Positions 1-4,561 of a stretch of 7,935 nt of DNA are shown one piece after another (within the stretch, counting starts at the first letter, position 1; each line of letters begins with the position of its first letter). The notes beneath the pieces were generated by a model. It saw nothing but the letters and a program-made list of their open reading frames with translations, was not told where the DNA came from and did not search any database. The translations under genes were made by a program, and so were the position numbers. The DNA is from Actinomycetota bacterium (GTDB lineage: Bacteria; Actinomycetota; Acidimicrobiia; Acidimicrobiales; AC-14), in assembly GCA_020200615.1 (NCBI GenBank), contig JAIVIH010000288.1:1-7935 (forward strand), given 5' to 3'.

Positions 1-313
1 CCTCGTCGCCCCCGCCCCACCACTGGTGGAACGGAGGTCGAAGGGACCGGGCCCACGTTCGCCGCGCCCGCAGGGCTGCTGGGGCAGGCGTGCCCGCCAC
101 CGCCAGCCGGGCCGGCCTCGGAAAGCGGCTGGCCTTGCGGGCGATCCACCCCGGCGCGTACGGGGCGTGACCCTGTGCCATCCACGGCAGGGTCGGCAAC
201 GTGTCACCCATGGAAGCGACGCCGGCCTGCACCCGCCGCGCCAGGGGGCCGGCGGCGAGGGGTAGCAGCGGCGCCTCTTGCCAGGCTCTAGGCGTTGCCG
301 GGCGAGAAGCCAT
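1..313 (-). CDS. Unrecognised protein, 5' part of gene, eCIS operon (partial)
   Basis: An open frame starts with ATG at 313-311 and has no stop before the window edge, giving about 104 residues. It begins inside the last codons of the second tube gene and overlaps it by 26 nt, which continues the overlap pattern of this operon. Third codon positions are mostly G or C, as in the neighbouring genes. The visible protein is rich in Ala, Pro, Arg and Trp (for example WMAQGHAPYAPGW, then FHQWWGGGDE near the edge). It shows no signal peptide, clear membrane segment or domain I know. In related clusters a LysM-type baseplate protein follows the second tube gene, but this N-terminus does not look like LysM. 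There is no strong ribosome binding site before 313. A GTG at codon 28 or ATG at codon 35 could be the real start. A second frame is open only from about position 214 down and is the main alternative. Confidence 0.5.
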   Translation of the reverse strand, partial: MASRPATPRAWQEAPLLPLAAGPLARRVQAGVASMGDTLPTLPWMAQGHAPYAPGWIARKASRFPRPARLAVAGTPAPAALRARRTWARSLRPPFHQWWGGGDE

Positions 314-752
314 GGTGGGCGATCTCGAGCTCTTCGGTGGCGGGCTCGGTCGATGTGGCCTCGAAAGACGGCCCCGTCCACTTCACGGCGAAGGCGCCGA
401 TCAGGTCCCAGTGGCGAAGACGGGACCCGTCGGCGGCCAGAAGGGTCACGGCCGCCGAACGACGTTCGAGCTTGTTGTTCTGGCCGGCGAAGCCAGTGCC
501 CGAGGTCTTCGCCAGCCAGCCGAACAGGTTGTCGCTCTGGGTGACTCCTCGCTTGAGCACGACGTTGGGCCACGACATCCGGCCCGGGAGCTTATGGACG
601 AACTGGTTCTCGCCCCCCTCTTCCACCGTCTCGACTTCCACGTCGACACTTAGGCCGGAGACCTCGGTGAACGTGCCGATCTCAAGGCCGTCCACCTCGA
701 AAAGGAACTTCCCCGTGGGCTTGGGATCGCGCTGGTACGTGGTGTTAGGCAT
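288..752 (-). CDS. Phage-tail-like inner tube protein, second copy (Afp5/Pvc5-like)
   Basis: This 154-residue protein belongs to the T4 gp19-like tail tube family, whose hexameric rings stack into the inner tube of contractile injection systems. The family signature is visible: FTEVSGL (residues 28-34), KLPGRMSW (54-61), LKRGVT (66-71), HWDL (114-117) and a C-terminal ELEIAHHGF strand (141-149). It is paralogous to the tube protein at 1373-1825, which has matching motifs at the same positions. In Afp and PVC particles the later tube gene encodes an adaptor ring between spike/baseplate and the main tube. That role is inferred here from gene order. The ATG overlaps the end of the preceding small gene by 8 nt and the stop lies inside the next frame, so translation is probably coupled. 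No signal peptide or membrane segment is seen, so the protein is cytoplasmic. Confidence 0.93.
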   Translation of the reverse strand: MPNTTYQRDPKPTGKFLFEVDGLEIGTFTEVSGLSVDVEVETVEEGGENQFVHKLPGRMSWPNVVLKRGVTQSDNLFGWLAKTSGTGFAGQNNKLERRSAAVTLLAADGSRLRHWDLIGAFAVKWTGPSFEATSTEPATEELEIAHHGFSPGNA

Positions 753-921
753 GCTCGCGAACCGCCTCCCAGGCGCGGTCGTTCAGGTCCGCCACGGAGT
801 CGACCATGCGAGCCCGATCGGCATGGGAGAGGTCGAGCAACGTGTCGAAGTCCCAGTGGAGGTGGTAGGCGAGATAGGCGATCTCGTCCCACAGCTCCTC
901 CTCCGGGACGTGCTGGATCAT
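745..921 (-). CDS. Small DUF6760-like eCIS protein, 58 aa
   Basis: This gene is easily missed because of its size. ATG at 921-919 opens a 58-codon frame ending at TAA 747-745. The product begins MIQHVPEEELWDEIAYLAYH and continues with HWDFDTLLDLSHADRARMV. It is acidic, aromatic-rich and predicted to be helical, with no cysteines or membrane segment. It resembles the short DUF6760-type proteins, which I know from actinobacterial and cyanobacterial contractile injection clusters between the baseplate-assembly gene and the second tube gene; that is its position here. The biochemical role is not known to me. An assembly factor or small baseplate/tube accessory like Pvc6 is plausible. The start overlaps the upstream stop as ATGA (4 nt) and an AAGG lies just upstream. 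Its own stop lies inside the first codons of the tube gene (8-nt overlap). The tight embedding supports a real gene. Confidence 0.88.
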   Translation of the reverse strand: MIQHVPEEELWDEIAYLAYHLHWDFDTLLDLSHADRARMVDSVADLNDRAWEAVREHA

Positions 922-1376
922 CGTGCCTTCTGGGCCTTGGCGCGACCGGTACCCGACGAGCGGGGCGCCGCCGCCCGCTTGGCCCGCCCGTTGGTCGCCC
1001 TCGTGGCCGGCGTCGGCGCCGGCGGCTCGCTCGCCGGGGGCTCCGGTTCCGGCTCGTCGGGCTCCAGGCTGGCGAGCAACTCGGGGTCGCCGAAATTGAT
1101 GATCCCGTAGAGGTCCTGGAGGTAGGCCAGATCGGTGGCGAAGAGGCCTTCGATGGTGCGGGTGGTGACCTCCGGCAACGTACCGAGCTCCGTCACCACG
1201 CGAGCGAGGATGGCCACGGTGAGGTAGGCCTCGTTCTGGGCCACCCTCGGGTCGCGTAGGGGCTCGATCTCGTCACGTGCGGTCGCCAGCCGCATCACGC
1301 CGACGCGATGGAGGTTGCCTTCGGCGTCGATATAGCCCCTGGGAAGGGTGAACTCGTACTCGGTCTGCAGGCTCAC
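918..1376 (-). CDS. T4-type baseplate / tail assembly protein of eCIS
   Basis: This 152-residue protein has two parts. Residues 1-100 are a compact domain: an N-terminal strand (YEFTLPRGYID, 7-17), GNLHRVGVMRLATARDEI (20-37), a helical YLTVAILARVVTELG (51-65), and IEGLFATDLAYLQDLYGIIN (75-94). This pattern matches the T4 baseplate family (PF12322-like) that sits beside tube genes in actinobacterial injection systems. By analogy it acts in baseplate or tube assembly and may not be in the mature particle. Residues about 105-152 are a low-complexity tail, Pro/Glu-rich at first, then Ala/Lys/Arg-rich and basic. I chose the GTG at 1376 because it overlaps the upstream tube stop by 4 nt (GTGA) and begins just before the conserved domain. 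The frame is open further upstream to 1493, but that part only shadows the tube gene. The stop overlaps the next ATG by 4 nt. Confidence 0.82.
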   Translation of the reverse strand: MSLQTEYEFTLPRGYIDAEGNLHRVGVMRLATARDEIEPLRDPRVAQNEAYLTVAILARVVTELGTLPEVTTRTIEGLFATDLAYLQDLYGIINFGDPELLASLEPDEPEPEPPASEPPAPTPATRATNGRAKRAAAPRSSGTGRAKAQKAR

Positions 1377-1825
1377 GTGACGCGCTTGATGCCCTCGTGC
1401 ACGATCGTCACCTCTTCCACCCCGATGTCGGTGGAGCTGGCGTCGAGCGAGGGACCCGACACCTTGGACGGCCACGCATTGAGGAAGTCCCACCGGGCGA
1501 CTTCCTCATAGTTCCGGTCGTACATCACGACCGAGCCGTTCCGGCGGGCGTCTTTCAGCTTCCCCTCCTCGACCTGCTTCCTCCACTCCCACAGGTCCAT
1601 GGTGTCGGTGATTCCGCGCTTGAGGGAGATGTCCTCCCACGTCAGCCGGCCCGGGATCTTCTGGATGAGCTCGTGGCCCTTCTCGTCGACCACCTTGTGC
1701 TCGACGACCTCGTTTTCGGAACCGATCCCGCTGACCTCCGTGAAGAAGGCCTTCAACGTTCCGAGGTCGAGACTGAACGTAAAACCGATTAGCGGGTCGG
1801 ATTCCCTACCACTCTTGGTTGCCAC
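1373..1825 (-). CDS. Phage-tail-like inner tube protein, first copy (Afp1/Pvc1-like)
   Basis: This 150-residue gp19-family protein is placed directly after the sheath gene and is probably the main subunit of the rigid tube the sheath drives into the target. Motifs visible are GFTFSLDLG (14-22), FFTEVSGIG (27-35), IQKIPGRLTWEDISLKRGIT (54-73), ARWDFLNAWP (110-119), KVSGPSLDASST (121-132) and a closing VEEVTIVHEG (136-145). Length is normal for the family. It starts with GTG at 1825, with AAAGGA about 8 nt upstream in the 38-nt gap after the sheath gene. The strong site fits a subunit needed in many copies. Its last codon overlaps the GTG of the next gene. Identity with the second tube protein at 288-752 is limited to these motifs, so the two are old paralogues rather than a recent duplication. 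Confidence 0.95.
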   Translation of the reverse strand: MATKSGRESDPLIGFTFSLDLGTLKAFFTEVSGIGSENEVVEHKVVDEKGHELIQKIPGRLTWEDISLKRGITDTMDLWEWRKQVEEGKLKDARRNGSVVMYDRNYEEVARWDFLNAWPSKVSGPSLDASSTDIGVEEVTIVHEGIKRVT

Positions 1826-1863
1826 CTAGGCGTCCTTTCTGCTCCTGCTCCGGGGTGGTCTAA

Positions 1864-3414
1864 TTACTCGGCAGCGGCGCTGCCGCCCTGCCACTGGCTG
1901 ATACGGAAGATGACGAACTCGGCCGGCTTCACCGGGGCTATGCCGACCTCGACGATCAGCCGGCCTAGATCGATCGAGTCGGGGGGGTTGTTCTCGGCGT
2001 CGCACTTGACGAAGAAGGCCTCGTCCGGCGTGGCCCCGAAGAGCGCACCCTCCCGCCACAGGCCGGTGAGATAGGCGTTCAGCGTCCGCTTCACCTTCTG
2101 CCACAGGGCGAGGTCGTTCGGCTCGAAGACGACCCACTGAGTGCCGTCCATGATCGTCGTCTCGACCATGTTGAAGAGCCGGCGCACGTTGAGGTAGTTC
2201 CAGCTCGGGTTGGACGAGAGCGTGCGGGCGCCCCAGATCCGGATGCCCCGGGTTCCGAAGCCTCGGATGCAGTTCACCCCGATGGGGTTGAGCAGGCCCT
2301 GCTCGGCCTTGGTCATCGGCGTCTCGACGTCGAGGGCCCCCCGGACCGTCTCGTTGGCCGGCGCCTTCCAGACGCCCCGGGTCTCGTCGGTTCGGGCCCA
2401 CACGCCGGCCATGTGGCCGGAAGGGGGCACGCTGATGATGCGGTCACCGTTGGTGGCCACCGGGTTCGCCACCTTGATCCACGGGTAGTACATCGCCGCG
2501 AACATCGAGTCGTACCCGGCGACGTTCGCCCGCCAGTCCCGCATGTCCTGCGGCCCGAGGCCCGGGGGCGCGTCGAGGATGGCCATCCGGTTGGCCTCGC
2601 CCTCGCAGTGGTTGATGAGGGCGAGCTGAACCGCCTTCCACATGTCCAGGTCGACGGTCCCGTCGGCCTTGGTGGCCGCCGTGATCAGGTCGGGCACCGC
2701 GACCATGGTCACGTCGTCGGCGATGGCGAGCCCGCCGATCCCCGAGCGCTCGCTCTCCTTGCCCGCGAAGTCGCTGTCGCGCACCTGCACGGGAGCCATG
2801 GGGGCGGGCTCCATGGTGAACGTCCCCGCCGCCAGCTGGGCGCCCTTGGTGGTGTTCTTGACCTTGATCGTCACCAGTGTGGACTCGGCGGTGGCGGTCT
2901 CCACGAAGCGGTCGCCCTTGGTGAGGGTGACGTCGTGGTAGGTCTCGAGCGGCGTGTTGCCCGACTCGACCAGGATCGTGAACCGGGCTTCGCCGTCGCC
3001 ATCGCTCGAGGGTGGCGCAGGCTCGACGGTCACCTGCAGGTCGGGGTCGGGAACCTTGGCCGTGACCTCCAGGGCGGGCTTGCCGTCACCGGCGGCCAGG
3101 GCCAGGGGAGGCCGGTCGCCCTTGGGCTGCTCGTGGGGGATGCGAACGATGTAGGCGATCGACCCCCCGTTGTTGAAGTAGCCGTACACGGCGTGGGGGA
3201 GCATGGCCCCAGGCGTGAAGCCTCCGTAGAGGCTCTCGAACTGGGTCCAGTTGGTCACCAGACGCGGACGGCGTCCGTCGGGGTCGGTCGGGTCGGTGGG
3301 AGCCTTCGCCGTGAAACCGACAAAGGCGGCGACCGCAGTGGCCCCCGAACTGAGCGGCTTCGAGCCACTGTCGATCTCTTCGACGTAGACGCCTGGCGTC
3401 AGGTAGGTGGGCAT
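1864..3414 (-). CDS. Contractile tail sheath protein (Afp2-4/Pvc2-4-like)
   Basis: This 516-residue sheath subunit forms the contracting outer cylinder of the injection system. The N-terminus has the typical opening YLTPGVYVEEIDSGSKP (4-20), then AVAAFVGFTAKAP (27-39) and FNNGGSIAYIVRI (80-92). Residues about 100-220 form an acidic insertion rich in Thr, Pro and Val with no family motif that I recognise. In known sheaths such insertions face outward and vary between systems. The conserved C-terminal half starts near GIGGLAIADDVTMVAVPD (225-242). It includes PPSGHMAGVWARTDETRGVW (330-349), GIRIWGARTLSS (390-401), NVRRLFNMVE (409-418) and the terminal REGALFG and AEFVIFRISQW (498-508) segments that link neighbouring subunits. 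ATG at 3414 is preceded by GGAGG four bases upstream. Only one sheath gene is present in the window, whereas Afp and PVC have three. Single-sheath systems are common in actinobacteria. The gene lies 25 nt after the receiver gene and 38 nt before the tube gene. Confidence 0.97.
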   Translation of the reverse strand: MPTYLTPGVYVEEIDSGSKPLSSGATAVAAFVGFTAKAPTDPTDPDGRRPRLVTNWTQFESLYGGFTPGAMLPHAVYGYFNNGGSIAYIVRIPHEQPKGDRPPLALAAGDGKPALEVTAKVPDPDLQVTVEPAPPSSDGDGEARFTILVESGNTPLETYHDVTLTKGDRFVETATAESTLVTIKVKNTTKGAQLAAGTFTMEPAPMAPVQVRDSDFAGKESERSGIGGLAIADDVTMVAVPDLITAATKADGTVDLDMWKAVQLALINHCEGEANRMAILDAPPGLGPQDMRDWRANVAGYDSMFAAMYYPWIKVANPVATNGDRIISVPPSGHMAGVWARTDETRGVWKAPANETVRGALDVETPMTKAEQGLLNPIGVNCIRGFGTRGIRIWGARTLSSNPSWNYLNVRRLFNMVETTIMDGTQWVVFEPNDLALWQKVKRTLNAYLTGLWREGALFGATPDEAFFVKCDAENNPPDSIDLGRLIVEVGIAPVKPAEFVIFRISQWQGGSAAAE

Positions 3415-3439
3415 TGCGCCTCCGTGTTCCTTTGGACGG

Positions 3440-3781
3440 TCATTTGCTATTGAGGGTCTCCATCAGGCCTTCGGTGCTCAAGTTGGTTGCGTAGGACTCG
3501 CCGCGATGGAACGGCGGGAACACCCGCATCGTCTGCCCGTCAGCCGAGAAGGCAACGACCTTCACCGACGGAAAGGCGGCGCTGATCGCCCGAGCGGTCT
3601 CGGGGCCGTGGGTGTCGTCGAGGTCGAGCACGACCACGTCAGGCAGGGCGTGAACCAAGCGATCGACGAGCGCATCACCCACGTCCTCCTCTGCCACTAC
3701 CTCACAGCCCTCTTCGCGCAACAGGTCGTCGAGGCCGAGCCTGACGATGTTGCCGAAGTGGCCCAGAAGGACACGCTTCAA
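3440..3781 (-). CDS. Stand-alone degenerate response-regulator receiver protein
   Basis: This 113-residue single-domain protein has a CheY/NarL-type receiver pattern. It has an N-terminal MKRVLLGHFGNIVRLGLDDL (1-20), where regulators normally read VLLVDDHxxVRxGL, then VVVLDLDD (49-56) with the candidate phosphoacceptor Asp53, and VKVVAFSAD (73-81) with Ser79 at the usual Thr/Ser position. The acidic pair that binds Mg2+ is replaced by Gly-His (7-8). No Lys is found where the conserved one is expected; that stretch reads VFPPFHRG (87-94). There is no DNA-binding domain. It may therefore work as a phosphorylation-independent signalling partner, but this is inference. It is first in the leftward operon, 25 nt before the sheath gene. 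The start is TTG at 3781, with GGGGAG seven bases upstream. Similar short receivers occur at this place in other actinobacterial eCIS clusters, from memory. Confidence 0.8.
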   Translation of the reverse strand: MKRVLLGHFGNIVRLGLDDLLREEGCEVVAEEDVGDALVDRLVHALPDVVVLDLDDTHGPETARAISAAFPSVKVVAFSADGQTMRVFPPFHRGESYATNLSTEGLMETLNSK

Positions 3782-3847
3782 CGCTCCACTCCCCGGTCGA
3801 ACCCGACCCCCGCGAGAACGATAGGGACGAGTCGGGAGGCCGGGAAG

Positions 3848-3898
3848 GGCGAAGGGGCAGACCTTGGTGCACGCCGGCTTGGCTGGCTGCCCTTCGCC
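3848..3898. repeat. Imperfect hairpin, 12-bp stem with one bulge
   Basis: The left arm GGCGAAGGGGCAG (3848-3860) and right arm CTGCCCTTCGCC (3887-3898) pair over 12 bp with one extra G bulged in the left arm. The loop is 26 nt and contains a GCCGGC palindrome. There is no T-run on either strand after the stem, so it does not look like an ordinary intrinsic terminator. If the leftward promoter lies above position 3900, this would fold in the 5' leader of the receiver-sheath mRNA, with its base 67 nt before the TTG start. Confidence 0.5.
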
Positions 3899-3937
3899 GG
3901 GGCCCGCGGACGCTACCGCGAAAACGACCCTTGCCTA

Positions 3938-3966
3938 TTGCTGAACCGCGATACCCGCGGTAGACA
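3938..3966 (+). promoter_or_regulatory. Candidate sigma70-type promoter for the regulator-ATPase genes
   Basis: TTGCTG (3938-3943) and TAGACA (3961-3966) are separated by 17 bp. The -10 resembles the TAGNNT form often seen in actinobacteria but matches the general consensus only partly. Transcription would begin near 3973 and leave a leader of about 42 nt with GGAG at 4002-4005 before the TTG start at 4015. The palindrome at 3945-3961 fills the spacer, a classic position for repression. Confidence 0.35.
3945..3961. promoter_or_regulatory. Operator-like palindrome with extra upstream half-site
   Basis: ACCGCG (3945-3950) and CGCGGT (3956-3961) form a perfect 6-bp inverted repeat around the 5-bp centre ATACC. 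A third copy of the half-site, as TACCGCG, lies at 3914-3920, 30 bp upstream in the same orientation (about three helical turns). Dimeric NarL/LuxR-type regulators bind short palindromes of this size, and one is encoded immediately to the right. Assignment to that protein is inference from position only. Confidence 0.45.
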
Positions 3967-3969
3967 ATC

Positions 3970-3978
3970 TGTGGACAA
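3970..3978 (-). promoter_or_regulatory. DnaA-box match TTGTCCACA
   Basis: Read on the minus strand, this nonamer equals the DnaA-box consensus known for Streptomyces and Mycobacterium. A second copy with 7 of 9 matches (TTGTCTACC, 3959-3967) lies 11 bp away in the same orientation and overlaps the right end of the palindrome and the candidate -10. A chance match in a spacer of this length is unlikely but possible. No dnaA, dnaN or AT-rich unwinding element is nearby, so this is not an origin. A transcriptional role for DnaA is the alternative. Confidence 0.4.
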
Positions 3979-4014
3979 CGGCTGGGGGAAGAGGGGAAAC
4001 CGGAGTCCAATTTC

Positions 4015-4551
4015 TTGAATCGAATCAACGCGGCGGTCTTCGACGAACACGAGATCTTCCGTCGTGGAACAGTCGGCTGCCTCTCGGCGGATCCCATGAT
4101 TGCCGTGGTGGGGGAAGGCTCGGAGCCGTCGCCTGTCGACGCCGATGTCGCCGTCGTCTCGGTCCGTGTCGCTACGGAGTACTCCTTCGACTTCCCTCTG
4201 GTCGTGTGCGATCTGGGCGAGCCGGCGGCCATGGCGCTGACCAACGAGCAGGGCGTGCTGGCCGTCCTCCCACGCCATCAGGTCAGCGCCGACCAGCTGG
4301 TCAGCGCCGTCCGGGCGGCCGCCGTAGGCCTCTCCATCAATCCTCGGTTGCGCCTGCCCTCGACACTGGACAGCCGCAGCATCGAGGTCCTGCAGCTCCT
4401 GGCTGACGGGGCGGCGACCCGGGAGATCTCGAAGCGCCTGGGCTATTCCGAGAGGACCATCAAGGGGATCATCCGGGAGATCAACCTCGGGCTTGGCGCG
4501 CGGAGCCGGGCGCATGCCGTCGCCACCGCTCTCCGCGAGCACCTCATCTGA
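4015..4551 (+). CDS. NarL/LuxR-family regulator with degenerate receiver
   Basis: This 178-residue cytoplasmic transcription factor has two domains. Residues 1-110 have a receiver-like pattern: AAVFDEHEIFRRG (6-18) keeps the acidic pair as Asp10-Glu11. The strand that normally carries the phosphoacceptor reads DADVAVVSVR (42-51), with Ser49 where Asp is expected, and the conserved Lys is lost around LPRH (85-88). Residues 117-178 form a LuxR-type helix-turn-helix: SIEVLQLLADGAATREISKR, then LGYSERTIKGIIREIN, then ARSRAHAVATALREHL. The protein is therefore probably not switched by ordinary phosphorylation. TTG at 4015 was chosen because GGAG lies nine bases upstream and the receiver strand begins at once. 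The next in-frame ATG would remove the receiver start. The gene diverges from the eCIS structural operon and lies 7 nt before the ATPase, so control of both arms is likely but inferred. Confidence 0.87.
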   Translation: MNRINAAVFDEHEIFRRGTVGCLSADPMIAVVGEGSEPSPVDADVAVVSVRVATEYSFDFPLVVCDLGEPAAMALTNEQGVLAVLPRHQVSADQLVSAVRAAAVGLSINPRLRLPSTLDSRSIEVLQLLADGAATREISKRLGYSERTIKGIIREINLGLGARSRAHAVATALREHLI

Positions 4552-4561
4552 GGCCCTCGTG
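4549..4561 (+). promoter_or_regulatory. Start-deciding ribosome binding site of the ATPase gene
   Basis: The regulator's stop codon is part of TGAGG (4549-4553), which acts as a Shine-Dalgarno sequence five bases before GTG at 4559-4561. This supports GTG 4559 over the upstream in-frame TTG 4493 and ATG 4514, both inside the regulator gene without a comparable site. It also suggests that ribosomes finishing the regulator reinitiate on the ATPase. Confidence 0.6.

Larger units (their letters stand above)
3782..4014. promoter_or_regulatory. Divergent control region between the two eCIS arms
   Basis: This 233-bp spacer has no convincing gene and separates two genes that read outward. It must carry start signals for the leftward structural operon and the rightward regulator-ATPase genes. 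From left to right it holds a weak 6-bp inverted repeat (3802-3807 with 3831-3836), a long imperfect hairpin (3848-3898), a half-site ACCGCG (3915-3920), a palindrome (3945-3961), a candidate rightward promoter (3938-3966) and a DnaA-box match (3970-3978). I could not choose one leftward promoter. TTCCCG and TATCGT on the minus strand, 17 bp apart near 3818-3846, are one weak option. Confidence 0.75.

Noticed and set aside
1..214. Alternative minus-strand frame after a TGA near position 215, Gly/Pro-rich
   Set aside because: It is also open to the edge, but it starts late and leaves a gap after the tube gene. The frame from 313 is longer, overlaps like its neighbours and has better codon bias. 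It cannot be fully excluded.
295..1110. 271-codon open frame on the plus strand
   Set aside because: It is antisense to the tube 2, DUF6760-like and baseplate-assembly genes, all of which have recognisable products.
1374..1493. Upstream extension of the baseplate-assembly gene to an ATG at 1493
   Set aside because: The extra 39 residues are only a shifted reading of the tube gene. The GTG at 1376, overlapping the tube stop, is the natural start.
2413..3453. 346-codon open frame on the plus strand
   Set aside because: It is antisense to the sheath gene, which is clearly real. The product is low-complexity Gly/Val/Asp/His sequence without motifs.
3959..3978. Replication origin suggested by DnaA-box matches
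   Set aside because: Only one perfect and one weak box are present, with no AT-rich region and no dnaA, dnaN or plasmid replication gene nearby.
4493..4558. Longer N-terminus of the ATPase from TTG 4493 or ATG 4514
   Set aside because: The extra codons lie within the regulator's helix-turn-helix coding sequence and have no ribosome binding site. GTG 4559 has TGAGG at good spacing.
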